Shown here: piece by piece, positions 22,129-35,169 of the stretch | Layout: each line of letters starts with the position of its first letter | Numbering within the stretch: the first letter of the stretch is position 1 | Source of the DNA: Moniliella sp. 'wahieum' | Lineage: Eukaryota > Basidiomycota > Moniliellomycetes > Moniliellales > Moniliellaceae | Length of the DNA stretch: 64,000 bases | Reading direction: 5' to 3' | Assembly (NCBI GenBank): GCA_003971905.1 | Contig: RSEE01000033.1 | Span: 201,001 to 265,000 of the forward strand | Translations under genes and position numbers: made by a program | The notes under the pieces: model-generated | What the model saw: the letters and a program-made list of their open reading frames with translations, nothing else | Told to the model about the DNA's origin: nothing | Database searches by the model: none

Positions 22129-25100
22129 ATGGACACTGGCTTTGGCGTTGGCATTGGCTTGGGCTCGGGCGCAGGCATGGCGCCCAGCCTGGGCATGGAC
22201 ATGGACATGCCCATGGCGATGCCCATGGAGATGCGCATGGACATGCCCATGGCGATGCCCATGGAGATGCGCATGGACATGCCCATGGCGATGCCCATGG
22301 AGATGCGCATGGACATGCCCATCGGCTCTGCCGCCGGCGTGGCAGCCGAGCCTGCCATGCACACCCGCTCCCGCAGCCACCCCGGCGCGTCTATGCCTAC
22401 CCGCCCTCCTCCTCCCGCCGCCGCCCCCCTCCCTCCGCCTTCACCCGTCCTCCATGCCCATGTCCATGCCCCTGTCAGCCTCTGCCGCCGCTCCCGCCCG
22501 CTACGCACCCCATCCATCCCCTTCCCCGCTGCGCGCCCAGCCGACGGCCTCTACGCGTCCCCGACCCTTTCGTCTCCTATCCTGCCCGCTCTTCCCTGGC
22601 GGCTGCGGCGCCCCAGACACAGGACGCCTCTTCCTCCTTCTCCTTCTCCTTCCACTCCCCCCTCTCTGTCGCCCCCCCTTCCACTTCTTTATCGGCTGGG
22701 GCGGGTACACCGCCCCCCAGCCGCGCCGCCTTACCTTGGCTCGCCTCCGATCCTACCTCTGCCTCGGCGTCTGCCCCTTTCTCCACGCCGTACAACCCGC
22801 CTCCTCGCACCGCGCCGCACCACCTGCCCCAGGCCCAGACCGCGTACGACCTTCACCTCCACCACCACCGGCTCTACCTCCAACAGCAGCAGCAGTGGGA
22901 CGCGTACCAGCAGAGCCTGAGGTACCCACCCACCCAAACTCCCGCACCACTCCCAGACACCCTTCGTTCCCAACCGGCTTGGCAAGCCCACCATGGCCCC
23001 CTGGTTGGAATCACGCAGTACCAACAAGAAAGTGAGACGATGGACCCACATCCTCAGATACGAGCACAGCGCTTCGAGGCTCAGCGCTTCGAGGCCCAGC
23101 GACAAGCTCAACGCCACGCCGAGATTCGTCAAGCTGAGGCTCAGCGAGAAGCTCAACGCGAAGCTCAGCGTCAAATCGAGGCTCAACGCGAAGCTCAGCG
23201 TCAAGCCGAGGCTCAGCGAGAAGCTCAACGCCAAGCAGATGCCCAACGTCAATTTCAACGCCAAGTACAGGCCCGACAGGAAGCTGAGCGTAAAGCCGCG
23301 GCTCAGAGACGGGCCCAGCAACATGCCGAGGCTCAGAGGCAGGCTCAACAACGTTCAGATGCTCAACGGCAAACCGAGGCTAATGGGCTTCCCAATGGGG
23401 GGCACAGAGGCAGCCACAACAGGCCCAATCCTTTAACCTGAACTGGGATGAATACCAGGACGGGTCCACCTACTCTCCTCTGCCATGGACCGGAGATCCG
23501 CTCGCGATCTACCCTGCCACCGCGACCACTTTGATGGCTGGACCGACTGTAGTTCTTTCTCCCCAACATACTACTGCGGCTGCTCCATCCCCCCGTCCCT
23601 TGATAGCCGATCCTTCCCGGACCCATACCCTTGTTCCAACGGGGGCACACCTTACACCTACCCCGACGGAACGAAACCATGCACACCGCCCTTGTTCCCG
23701 CCTTCGGCTCGCCCGTGCCTATTTACTCACGACAACCAGGTACGTCTTGGCTCGCTTCTTTCGTTGGTAGACCTAATGCTAACCGAATTGTATTAGACCG
23801 GCTTTCTACTTTTGTCGCATCCGACGATGCGATGCTGGGCCATGCCCCTTGTTGCCTCACCCCCACTGCCATCTGAGCGCCATATCGCAGTCCCCGACCA
23901 GACGGCACTCATCTCTCCCACTCTTCTAACGCCGGAGCCGCCCAGAGCTGCAAAACCCAAGTTGACCTCCCGTCTACTCTCCTCTACCCCCCTCACCCTC
24001 CCGACCTGCTCACGTCTTCCAGCTCCTCTTCTTTAGCACCGCGAATGAAGTCCACTCCGTCACTTCCTATGGGGAAAACAAACTGTTTCGCACCCGACTG
24101 TACGCGGGACAGAGATTGGCCCACCGCCAACTATGCCAGCATCTGCTGCTCAGCGGCCCCTCCCAGCTACGTCTGCTCAACAGCCTCTTCCAATCCATGG
24201 CGCACAATTGCCAGGACCGATCGCAAGACAATCACAAGTAGCGGTTGAAGCATCGAAACCAGACAAGAAAGCGTCGCTGCTATCCTTACCCATCCACACC
24301 CAGCTTGTCCCGGATGGGCCAACCAACCAAGGCCTATCATGTTACCAACAACACAGAGGCCAAGCCTGTAATTAAGCCTGTGGCCAAGCAAAGCCCTATG
24401 ATGCCCGCTCTTGCGCCCCTCCATGGTGGTCCCGTATTGCCGCAAACCCGGCGCTGAACCAAGTGCTCGCTCGGTCCCGCATACTCCCTCCGGCCATGAT
24501 ATAGCTACACCAGCCCGCTCGCGTGTGCATTTGGCCCCCGATCCAGCCACACCCATTCTCTCCTCCTCCCCGGACCCTATGAACCTCATCTCCCCCCCAG
24601 CACCGATATCGATTCCTCAGCCAGGAAGACTCTTCCCGGTGCTGGGCCGGGTGGAGGTGCCCAGACCATCTTCCCGACCACCCGCTCCAGTTCCATCGAA
24701 GAAGCAAAAGACTTGGCACATCCCCAACGAGGATTATGATCATATGGCCACAGAAGCTTTCAATTCCTTTGCTCGTGCGCGTGCAAGTATGGCCCATCGG
24801 ACCGAAGCATCAGCTACTCGCCCGCCTCCTAAAGGTGCTCCCCCCTAAACCAGCTACTCTGCCGTTGAAGCGAAACACGTCTGGCTTCATGGAATCCAAC
24901 CCAAGTAGCCAAATCGACTCCAAGATGCCAATCCACTCCAAGCTCAAGAAACCAGTGCCGCGCTTCTGACTCTTTCCGTGGACACACGGGGGTCATTCCA
25001 AGGTGCCCAATTGACGAATGAACACCTCAACTCCTCGTCCTTGACTGCATCGCGGGACAAGGTACCGGCACCAGGTTCATTCTCTCATCCGGACCATCCC

Positions 25101-28100
25101 CAGCGTATCGAGGCGATTCAGCATTTGACACCCTTCGCACCAACGCCAACCAGGCCACCCATCTCCCATGACCCCATTCCAAAGGAAACCGCGCAATCGG
25201 GTGAGAGTGGTGGGTCCGGCGCGGTCGCCCGTAAGGTCACCCATCCCGTTGGAGCCATCTTCTCCTTACATTCCACCTCCGCGCAAGGGGCCAACGTTCC
25301 AACTCATTCCTCCGAGCGAGCGCCCGCGCATGGAGCCTACATCCAACCCGATGTGAACGTGCCGTCGCGAACGCAAAGGTGCCCACAGCAATTCCTGAGC
25401 GACGTACCTCTAGTAAGATCCAGCTTCCGGCCAAGCGATTGGCGGTGCTATTGGAATCGATCTTGAAGCTGAAGACGAGATCCCTGGGCCGGACGAATCG
25501 GGTCGATTCGCACAGGCCGTGGCGGAACGAGTACTTTGAAACGGTTCAAGGGGGTGGCACGGTCTTGAGGGAACCTATTCTGATCAAACTCGTGCAGTTG
25601 ATTCAGGGGGCAAGCGCTCATTTGATGACTTTGCTTTTTGGGCGAGGTACTCGATAAGAAGGAACTGGAACGCCTTCATCCGCCTCCTCGACAGCTTTAT
25701 GAACTGGACCCTGCTCATCTTTCCCGTTTGCTTCGTCTTCTCGAACACACCGCGTCGGTGGCAGAATGCGTTACCCCACTCAAGTCGGTTACGGCCAAGA
25801 AACGCAAGTCCTTGTGCCAGGCGAGATGGAAGACACAATGGGATCAGATGCGTTGGCTGCGCAAGCTGACTTTGTGGATGCTGTGGATGTGCTGGGCCAA
25901 AGCGTACTAGCAGGTCAGTGCATCTGTTCTTGATGTCGGCACCCGACCCTCCCAAAACTTTGGTAAACGAGGGTGCAGTCCAGACCGCACTGGCGGCAAT
26001 GAAGGCGTGCGTCGACGGGTGTATAGTCCCGTTTGCTGATGCCACTTCGGAGACGTCCACCGAGGGAAACAGTGGCACAACCCGCTTTTTGGTACTGTTG
26101 CTCGTGCCCTCCCTTCCATCAAAAAAGCACTCAAGAAGGACCCCAAGAGTTTGGTGAACAAGGGGCCAGAGGTGATGAGTGCATGGGAGTGCACCGTCGC
26201 GCTCGGCAAGTCATTTGAGTATTGTAAGACGGCCCTCTCGGCCTTCTTCGCCTCTGTACGAGCGGTAACTTTGCCTTGTCAGAGACCATCTTCATCACCG
26301 TCTTTTACCTCACGCTTAAGCCGCTCTTCATGACCGAACCTGAAGGTCGCTCGGCGTCTAGCTCCAGTTCCGGTCGCATCGCCGCCTTGTGGCACGCTGT
26401 GGATGATGCGATTGGTTCAGGGCTGACGCAGGTATTGGCCAAGTTGCGGGACCCGTGCCTCTCCTTGGTCCGGTTTCTTTTTGTCAAACACCCAGACCAA
26501 CGCGCATCGATTTTGGAGGAGATTCTTTCCAACTTGATCAATTTGCCCGACATGCATGCTCGACGGAAACAGTATCGCTCTCCAACGGAGCGGCGGTTCA
26601 CCCCATCAATGCGCTTCTCGTTCAAATCATTCAGAGCTCTGACCAGCCCACCAGCCTAGACCCAAGCCCTCATCGCGAAGGTTCGCTTAACCTGCCCACC
26701 TGGACCCCCTCTCGATCGATCTGGATGAACAGAGCGATCATCTCTTGGCAGACGACGGGCCTGAACCAACCCAGGACCAGGTAACAGCCCAACCTCTGGT
26801 CTCGAAGGCGCAATTCGGCCGTCTGGCATGATCACCTTTTCTGTTAACAAGTATGCAGGTTTCCTTCTACCCTATGTGGCTTGTGTACTAACCTCCTTCC
26901 CAGACTCGTTAACCAGGCCAAGATCAACAGAGCGCCCACGAGTTGCTACGTAAATATCATCGAGGCGCTCATCTCGGATCTGCAGACCATGATCTTCCTC
27001 CCGGATTGGCCCGCAGTGCCTGTAGCTCCCCGTCGCCGCTGGCTTCCTCAAGCTACTGGACGGCGGACAGAACACCGAAGTACGCGGAACGCGGCGAGCA
27101 GCTGGGGGCCATCGCCGTCGTTACGTACCGCCGAGTTGGACTTGGTGACGGCTAGGTTACCCACAGCCGGTTCACCGCATCCTGGACGGTGGAGATGGTG
27201 GAAACAGTGCTGGAAGGGTATGCGCAGACCATTCGATCATTGCAGACTGTTCATACACGCCCGATGCCAACACCCTCCAGTCTATTATCCAGTTTTGGCG
27301 GACACGTGCCCTGATTGAGTTGGATCATATGCGCACTCTCCTCGCTGATTTGGACGTTGGATTTGGACGCCCCAAGAGATACCAAGGCCCTTGCCGAGTC
27401 GGTCGAGGTGGGGAAGCAACGGATCACCAGGGATAGCTGGCCGACCAGCGGCCTCGCCCCATTACCTTCCTCTGCATAACTGGAGAGGGCAATCGAAGCG
27501 GGAACAAGATCGTGAAGATGCTCACGTTAACCAGTTCCACCGTTGTCACCTTTGAGGCCATCAAGCATGGTCTGCTTCGCGCCATGGACGACAAGAGCAT
27601 TCCCACGCGGCAACGCGCTCTGCGCCTGATCAATGTGATTTACACTGTCGACCCTGGCGTGCTGGACGATGCGCATGTGCGGTCGGCAGTGGAGGCGCGT
27701 CTGGTGACGGCAGTCCGGCCGTTCGGGAACAGGCGCTTAATTGTTTGGCAACTTCTCTTCGGGCTCCGCACCGCATCCCCTTGTACCTCACTTCGGTTCT
27801 CTCTTGCTTATCCGACACGGCGGTGAGTGTGCGCAAGCGCGTGGTCAAGGTTATTGCTCGCTTTTATGCCGTCTCGTCCGATTCTGCAATCCGTGTCAAG
27901 CTCTGCCTGCGCGTGCTGCGCGCCATCGCGTACGACACTACGGGCTTGCAGCCTTTGGCTTTGGATGCCCTAGGCGAGATGTGGTGCGGAATTCCCATGT
28001 TCGACAAGGGGGCGGCGGCGTCGCTGACCGTCATCCCTGCTCGTTCTACATTTGTCCACACTTCCCCATCATGCCAGGATGGAGACACCTCCGTTTCGGC

Positions 28101-30770
28101 AGAGCTTGCGCCATTTTCAGAGACTGCGAGTGAGTCGGTCTTGGCCCAACAGGCGCCCATCATCGTGCTGGTGGCCCATCAGCTGCGGGAACGACCCTCC
28201 CCCTTGGAAGAGGCATTGAAGGCTATGTACCGCCGGGCCACCAGCTCCACACGTACTCTTCTCGAGTCAAACTTCCGTGCTTTGGCCGATGAGCTGGTAT
28301 CACATCTGGACGTGGACCGAACCGCGGAGAGGGGGACATGGAAGGTCGTTTGAAAGCCATCCATGCCGTTGTGGCAGCTCATCCAGCCGCGCTATCCGTT
28401 TCCAAGGCCAAGGACCTTTCCCTTTACTGACCAGCTCCAAGACCCCGACCGAGTTGGTGAGGATGGAAATGGCCCTCCGGATCCTGTCCAACAGCATTCC
28501 TCATCTCCCCGCTCCTCAACTCCCTTCAATGAGCATCTCCAAAAGCTTCTTACGGGCTTGGTCAACCGTCCCCCGTCCATCTCGCCGCCCGCCTCCATGG
28601 TGGTGCATGAACTGATCTCTTGCTTTGTGCTACCTGCATCCACCTCTCGCACGACTACAAGATCTTGGTTCGTACTCTTGCTGCTTGCGTGAGTCGGATG
28701 CGTGATGTGGTGGCCAAGATGACGGCACCTCGACCAGGGGGTGCGCCACAGCCGAGTCAAGACGACCAGTTGGGCCTGGCGGATCGTCCGAAAGCATTGG
28801 TGGTGACCATGGCATCGCTCCTATGTGAACATGCCGACTTTGACCACTTGCGTAAGGACCATGATGATCTTGCGCCCATGCTCGACAAGGTGGGCGGGTC
28901 TTCTGTCTTGGCAACTGTGTATGGCCTTTTGCTGAGGCTGTATCGCTCCCCCTGGCCTGCGTGGCAGCTGGCGGCGTTGCAAAACATGGGGCTTTTGTTA
29001 CGGTCCTATGCTCGCCTGTGGTCCCAGAGCCAGACCGAGGCCGTGGTGGATCAAATTTTTACCAGTGACAACCTGCGCCAGAAGGAGTACCTCGTTCGGA
29101 TCATGGCCGAGTACCTGGGCAAAGAACACCGTCGCCAAGCTGACACGAACGATGCTCAGCGAGGTGTTGTTTCTACCGTGGATGCGGATGGCAAGGTCGA
29201 CATGGCCCAATTGGTCGGAAATACGGATACGTTTGCCGAGTCGAGCATCAGCACCCAGTTGATCCAGCGCTACCTTGACCCGATCTTGGAAGCCGCTGTG
29301 GTCGTCTCCTCTCCTCTGCTCCAGCGCTTTGCGATGGACATTCTGGAGCATACCGTCAAGCGGGGTCTTTCTCATCCTCTCCACTGCGTCGTCACCCTGA
29401 TCGCTGTTGAGACGTCGCCCGACCGCCGTCTGGCCAGCAAGGCACTTGAACTCCACACTATTCTGGCCACCAAGCATGGCTCGATCTTGGCTGTGCGCTA
29501 TTTGGAGAACGCACGGCTGCGTTCGAGTACCAACGGAAAATAGTCCCGGCCTACAGCGACCTTCGTGGTCATCAGGTCAAAAGTGCTGGCGGAGGTGGGT
29601 TCGTCGCCGATGGGGATGTTCGAGCGCTTTTAGCCCCATGGTATGGTTGCTAGGGGACAAACGACAACGCTTGGACTTTGTTCGTGCCCTGGTCAAGGTG
29701 ATGGACCATGAGACGACAGCCGATGCAGAGCCCGCGCGTGCCGACACGGTTCTCTTTGCTCGGTTCGTGGCGGACAACTTGGCCGTTCTGCCGTATCGGT
29801 CTATGGACGAGATCCTGACGCTCCTTCACGAACTCAAGACGATCATCTCTACTACCGGCATGCAGGCTCTCCACCTCGCTCAGCGGTACGCGCCGCACCC
29901 AGGCCTCACCGTTTCACCAACCAAGTCGAGCCGTTTAGGACTGGGCTGGGACCCGGTATGTTTTCCGCTTTCCCTTTGTGTTTCATTGATTGCCCTGGTA
30001 TTGACCCGTTTGAACCAGCCCATGCGACCAGCTTCTCCCTCGATCAGCCACGCGTTCGTCAGTCCTGCACTGGACTCCCATCACCCATCCCCTTGTCCCA
30101 CAGCACGGGACGAGGATGCGGAAACCTACCCAAGTCGACTGGCCTCACCTTGAGTCCCGAGGCCGACTGGGAACCGTACGCACGGCTGTGTCAACTAGCA
30201 GGGTTGACACTAACGTTGCGCAACCATCTCAAATGGCTCTACCATCTTTCCGAAGCCAAGTGCGTCGAGCCCAAAGGCGCCACGAGCTCACGCAAATCCA
30301 TGGGGGGCAGGACAAGCCTCCGGTGCAACGAACGTTGGCCGACCGTTCCATGGCGGCCTTGGGCCTCGATTCCCTGCGCACATCACACTCCCGTCCTTGT
30401 CCCACGCCCAGGCACATGAGGTCATGACGTGGTACCAAACGTTGGTCGCCCAGGAAGGCACACAGATCGAGCCGGATGATCCACTTGAGGTGGACCATCT
30501 GGAGGTGGATCATCTGGGGATGGACCGTCTTGAGATGAATCCGTTGGAAATGAACCCACCGAGAGGGAGGTACAAAGTCCCACCAAGGCACTGATGCCGC
30601 CGCAACCACAGCGGGATGTGGTTCAGTCGGGTATGGTCCTTCCGCCGGAGGCGGAGATGAGCTTGTCGGACGATGCGTCGGACTTTTCCTCCTTTGATGG
30701 CGACTTTGGTGGTCCTCTGCCGGCTTTGCCGCTCCCCTTGCCTTCGGGGCCGTTCCGGATTGTGGGCTGA
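22129..30770 (+). CDS. SCC2: Cohesin loader SCC2/NIPBL/Mis4, frame interrupted
   Basis: Very large HEAT-repeat protein that with Scc4 loads cohesin onto DNA. The diagnostic part begins near 25380. Matches to the family include YELDPAHLSRLLRLLEHTAS, KSIPTRQRALRLINVIYTVD, LSDTAVSVRKRVVKVIARFY, TPTELVRMEMALRILSNSIP, AALQNMGLLLRSYARLWSQS, SHPLHCVVTLIAVETSPDRR (conserved xLIALETSP), FARFVADNLAVLPYRSMDEI and LKTIISTTGMQALHLAQRY. The C-terminus is acidic (LSDDASDFSSFDGDFGG) with stop TGA 30768-30770. Clear introns lie at 26851-26903 and 29956-30018. The N-terminal part (22454-25300) is disordered. It has AQREAQRQ repeats (about 23060-23400) that run, through a frame change, into FNLNWDEYQDGSTYSPLPW. 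At least ten frame breaks occur; 27705 and 29519 each fit one lost G, while 28620-29543 has none. ATG 22129 would include a Met-rich repeat. ATG 22454 is an alternative start. Confidence 0.85.
22201..22320. repeat. 36-bp tandem repeat, three perfect copies plus 12 bp
   Basis: Perfect 36-bp units at 22201-22236, 22237-22272 and 22273-22308 plus the first 12 bp of a fourth. Every codon pair starts with ATG, so one frame reads MDMPMAMPMEMR repeats, another gives His/Ala/Gly/Asp repeats and the opposite strand gives HGH-type repeats. It lies at the 5' edge of the SCC2 gene, between it and the tRNA-like element. Confidence 0.9.
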
Positions 30771-31123
30771 AGGTGAAGCGGAGTGGGTGGATACGCGTAC
30801 CGGACGGACCGATCTAGTTTTGTTTGTACCCCTCTTTAGCTCCCCTAACGCATCCCCGTCTCGCCGGGTGCTCAGATGCATGCTATACCCTACCCCACTA
30901 AGTGTATACGTAACATATCTGTTTCCAAGCTAGTTAGGGAGAGTTGATAGGGTAGTGGACCATACCTACCAGCTCAGCTATTCGCTAAGACCAGGCCCTC
31001 ACAGGTGCAATACGCGTTCCGTCACTATACGGGGAACGCTGGGCACAGAAGAGCGGTGTATTACAGAAAGACCCAAACTGACAAGAGACGTTTCCTGGTT
31101 GCTTGAAGCCCCGTTTCGCAAGC
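30771..31123. other. Convergent 3' spacer
   Basis: Between the stop of SCC2 (+) and the end of the RCC1-like gene (-). AT-richer than the genes. No other feature seen. Confidence 0.5.
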
Positions 31124-33591
31124 TCACAACATCACCGTCTTTATTGCACCCGCCAAAATATCGCAGACGACTGGACACCAGCCAAAACATCTTGGTGGCC
31201 TTGACCTTTTTCTCGGACGGCGTAGTTTCGTCGGTGCCCGGGACACGCGTCCGGAGCTTGGTGAGAGCAGCCAGCTGGAGACGCTGCGACTCGCTTTGGG
31301 TAACGGCGGCGGACTGACCAGCAAACGTACCCGTGTGGAAGTTGGCTTCGTTCACCCGGAAGCGGTATTTCTCCAAGGGAGATTGGGACACCAGTTGGAG
31401 CAACTCGGGGTCCGTCACATGCTCTCCCGGACGGAGGATGGACATATCCCCCGGTCCCAAGGGAGAATCGTCCACATCGCTCCCGGCGTTGGCAGGCGGG
31501 TTGCGCAGGTAGTGAGCGACGCAAGCGGCGCAATGTAATGCGGGGTCGCGTTGTTGGATCGCCGACCGTCACCGAGTTGGTAGGATTTGTTTGATCCCCA
31601 CACCAGCAGGTCACGGTACCCGGCGTGAGATGGCCGCCAGCGCGTGTCCGTCGGGACCAACGCTCAGGTTAGAGATGGGGATAGGAACGAACTTTCGTTG
31701 CGCATCCGAATACTCTTGCCGGCCCGACACGCCCTTAACCCGCACGGGCGAGGCGGTGGTCAACATGAAGGTCCCGTTGCCCAGTGTGCCCGACTGACCT
31801 TTGCCCGACGCATACACTTCCTCCACCTCGACCAAGCTCGTTTGACCTGCTCCTGTCTTTACTGGCTGGAGGAGGTGACCAAAAAAGCGTGTTCTTGCCT
31901 CCGGCGCGGATGGCTTTGCACCGCACGTTGGTCCCGTCTGGAACGATCCGAGCCAAGTTGACCTGCGTTGGAACAGGCACACACTCACTCGAGGATCCAA
32001 CGGGACCGGCTTCCCCACGTTTGCTCGAGGCAGCCTCCATAGTGTAGGCGTGACGTTGGGTCAACCCAGCGTACCCTGTTGACGTAGCAGGACGAGAAGA
32101 AATGCCAGAAAGGAAGCCACATTGGCCGAGGTGTTGGAACCCCAGGCGACCACTTTGCCAGTATCCGTCAAGGCGACCGAATGGCTTCCCCAGCCGCGAT
32201 GGCCTGCATGCGCACACCGCCGAAGCGAAGGGATCTCTTCTAGTACAGTGCAGAAGAGATGTCCAGGCCGATGCCACGTACTCCTTTGTCGCTTCGCGCA
32301 ACGCTTCTGCCCAGCGGCTTTGCGCTCCTTTTGAATCTGGCGATCCTCTTCCGTTCGTCCAATCAGTTCCCGCGCCGCTGGGTGCGTCGAGCACTGGGCT
32401 TGATCATTCCGCGCCCGTAGCGATTTGTCAGGTGTCTGGGCCCAACCGGAAGCAGATTCGCCAGCGTAAGGTTTTTTTCCCTTTCCAGGTAGTTTTCCAG
32501 GGCAAACATCTTGGGCTCAAAGGCGCGGTAGGCTTTGCCTTCAGGCAAAGGTGGGCCCTCGGGCGGCGCAAGGCTCGAGCGAACCGCGATCTTTAATTGG
32601 GATCGCACCTGGATCCTCGTTGGGGTCGGGCGGGCGCAGGTGCGGTAGAATAGGTATCCGATACCACCACACACGGCGGAATGCAAGCTGGCCTGATTCG
32701 TTCCCCTTTGTGTTACTAGGCGCTGCGAGGACACGACCCTTGTTGGTGAGTGCCAGACAATGGTCCTTGCCCGCTCCAGGTCGGCAAAGCGTTCTCCGCG
32801 GTTCAGCGAGGCCTGCATAGGGAAATGTTCGACGTAGGCAGGCGCAGAAGAGTAGACCAAACGTGGCCAATTGCGCTGGCCCGGGATGGCTTCGGGTGCC
32901 CGAGAGCCCGCAATAACCCACACTTTCCCCGACTCGGCCAAAGCGTAGAGCTTTCCCTCTGTGCCGACGACCTTGCGCAGCTTCTTGCCGCTGAGCGTCT
33001 TGATTGGATTGAGGGGGTCGGTAGAAGGCGGGGCCTGGGTACGGTCAAAGCGGGTTTCTGGGTGGAAGAAGCCTAGCCCCCACTGGAGTAGGTCGCCGTT
33101 GGCGTCAATCGCGGCAGCGTGGGTCTCGCCTAGCCACAAATCGCGAAGGGCCACACCGTCAAAGGCAGGAATGGGACGTGGAATGCGGACATGGTGCTCG
33201 CTATCGAGGTCCGGAGCAACCACACGGTACGTGTTGTCGCCCAGGCGTAAACAGACAGCGAATCCTCGGCAGTGTGGGCCGCGGGCGCGGTAGCCGCAAT
33301 CTTTTCCTCGTCCTTGCGGACGGACTTGGCGGGTCGGAGGGACAGCAAGGGTGCACTGGTTTCGTTGGGCGCATCGAGGTGGAGGTGGTCAGCAGCGGTG
33401 GATGCGTAGAGACCATAGCCCGTCAGGGCCACCGCCACCGCCGCGGCGGCCGTTGCGACCGGCACCGCGGCTCGGCTGCGGGCTGGGGTGGTGGGGGTGG
33501 GAGTGGGCGCCGGCGCGGAGGCATGGAGGAGGCGGCGGGGCGCGCGGGCCGAGGGCGGGAGGCGGGCGCGTCGGAGTGCCAGCGGCAGCAT
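31124..33591 (-). CDS. FMP25/RCC1L-like mitochondrial RCC1-repeat protein, frame interrupted
   Basis: The ATG at 33591 starts an Arg/Ala/Leu-rich presequence (MLPLALRRARLPPSARAPRR) typical of mitochondrial import, followed by a hydrophobic segment (VATAAAAVAVALTGYGLYA). RCC1-type blades follow: LRDLWLGETHAAAIDANGDL, LQWGLGF, KLRKVVGTEGKLYALAESGK, ENYLEREKNLTLANLL, EVEEVYASGKGQSGTLGNGT, FVPIPISNLSVGPDGHALAA and LLVWGSNKSYQLGDG. A charged C-terminal tail follows. In yeast Fmp25 is an inner-membrane protein needed for bc1 complex assembly, and human RCC1L acts in mitoribosome and pseudouridine-synthase modules; which role applies here is unknown. At least six frame changes lie between recognisable blades. 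The 3' end is approximate. The gene is divergent from the SDR at 33771. Confidence 0.75.
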
Positions 33592-33770
33592 GGCGGGCGG
33601 GGACGGTGGTGGAGGTGGGGGGAACAAAGATTCCAGAGGATGCTCCCAGGCGGAAAGGGCACGCAGGCGGCGGAAGCAATTAAATATCAATTGGCCATTG
33701 GTCATCTCATCTAATCAACACTGCCTCCGCGCCGCAGCGCAGCGCCTCGCCCCACCACCACCCTGTCCGC

Positions 33771-34830
33771 ATGTCGCGCCTCGCCACGCTCTCGGCAGCC
33801 GTGCTGCTGCCGCTGCTCCTCGTCGCCCTCCCGCGCCTCCTCTCCCCCTCCGCGCCCCTCCGCGCCGCACGTCCATCCCTGCCCCTGCCGAACGCATCGT
33901 GATTCTGGGCGCGTCGAGCGGCACGGGCGCCGCGCTGGCTCGCGCGTACGCTGCTCGTCGCCCTGCCCTCCTCGTGCTTGTCGCTCGCCGCCAAGCAGCC
34001 CTGGACCTGGTTCGCGCTGACTGCCTCGACATTACTGGCCCAAAGTACGAGGGTCAAGTGCGCACTATTACTGCCGACTGTGCTGTTGCGGACGACGTGC
34101 ACCGCCTTGCCTCCTCCCTGGCCCTCGATGGGATTGATACGGTCCATCTGTGCTTTGGATCCTCGGCTCTCAAACCACTTCTTGGCGTCGCTGGAGTCGA
34201 TCCTGTATCCTCGTCGCTGGATACAGAGTCTAGCATTCCGTCGGTGGCCGCCTTGACCAACGTGGGCACGGTGATGGCGCGTATGTCAGAAACCAACCAG
34301 GCCGGGACCGCGCTGGCACTTGCCGCCCTCCTTCCCCTCCTCCAAACCAAGTCCTCCCGGCCAGTCGTGGTGGTGTTGTCCTCGGTGGCAGCATTGGTCC
34401 CGGCTCCAACGCGCAGCGTATACGGTGCAGCCAAAGCGGCCCAGCTGATCCTTGTGGAAGGTGTGGCTCTAGAGGCCGAGCGGCAGGCTCACGAGCCCGG
34501 CCGGTCGCACGTTCACATTGCCACGGTCCTTCCAGGCACCATTGCAACTGGCTTTAGAGGCAGTGCCGTCGACTTGGCCCCTGGAGAGACGCCCAGTTCG
34601 ATCACGAAAGATAACAGCTGGGATGCTAGCCCCCACGCGACTAAGGCCACGGCGTCCCCCAAATCGGACTTCTCACTCCGGAGCAGGTGGCGTCCACAAT
34701 GATTCGCGCTGCTGATTACGAAGTGGCCGGCCGAATCGCAATTCCTTCCAAGTACATGTGGGCCATCAAGATCCAGCCGTTTGCCCCGGGCTTTTTGGCA
34801 CGCAAGGCGCATGCCAAGTACGGCTACTGA
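33771..34830 (+). CDS. Membrane-anchored short-chain dehydrogenase (SDR), frame interrupted
   Basis: From ATG 33771 the N-terminus is a hydrophobic anchor or signal (LSAAVLLPLLLVALPRLL). After a frame change come the SDR cofactor motif VILGASSGTGAALARAYAAR, LLVLVARRQAALDLV, then NVGTVMARM, PVVVVLSSVAALVPAPTRS and the catalytic VYGAAKAAQLILVEG (YxxxK), followed by HVHIATVLPGTIATGF. A second frame change near 34658, fitting one C lost from a C6 run, leads to LTPEQVASTMIRAADYEVAG and AIPSKYMWAIKIQPFAPGFL, ending at TGA 34828-34830. The plan resembles DHRS7-like or fungal ER/lipid-droplet SDRs, with the substrate unknown. It is unrelated in sequence detail to the SDR at 12 kb. Confidence 0.82.
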
Positions 34831-35169
34831 GTTTGCTCGTCTACGAAGTGTTCCACCTACAAAACGTTTAAGGGCGTCTCTGTTGGTTCCTCATTAACAT
34901 TATATTCACTGTCACTTTTCACATTCTTCTCCTGTTTCCTCTCCTTGTACGCCCGTTTGAACGCCCTTCATTCCATCGACGAATCCCTCCTCAGGCAATC
35001 GTCGTAGGGGGGGCGTATGTTATCCCCATAGCTACATTAGACAGTCCACAACAACGGGGTAACGGGGGTCAAAAAGGTATGTTCCCCAGTTCAGCACTCA
35101 GCACACTATTACCACGCAATAACATGTCACGGAAGAACATTTTCCAAGATGCAGACCAGTTAGGGGTAA
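34831..35169. other. Convergent 3' spacer
   Basis: 3' flanks of the SDR (+) and the FAD dehydrogenase (-). AT-rich and pyrimidine-rich. Nothing else recognised. Confidence 0.5.

Noticed and set aside
22201-22320. CRISPR-like array
   Set aside because: The units are contiguous, with no spacers, in a eukaryotic genome. It is a plain tandem repeat.
31124-33591. RCC1 itself (nuclear Ran exchange factor)
   Set aside because: The N-terminus is a mitochondrial-type presequence plus a hydrophobic segment, the blades are divergent, and a long charged C-terminal tail fits Fmp25/RCC1L rather than RCC1.
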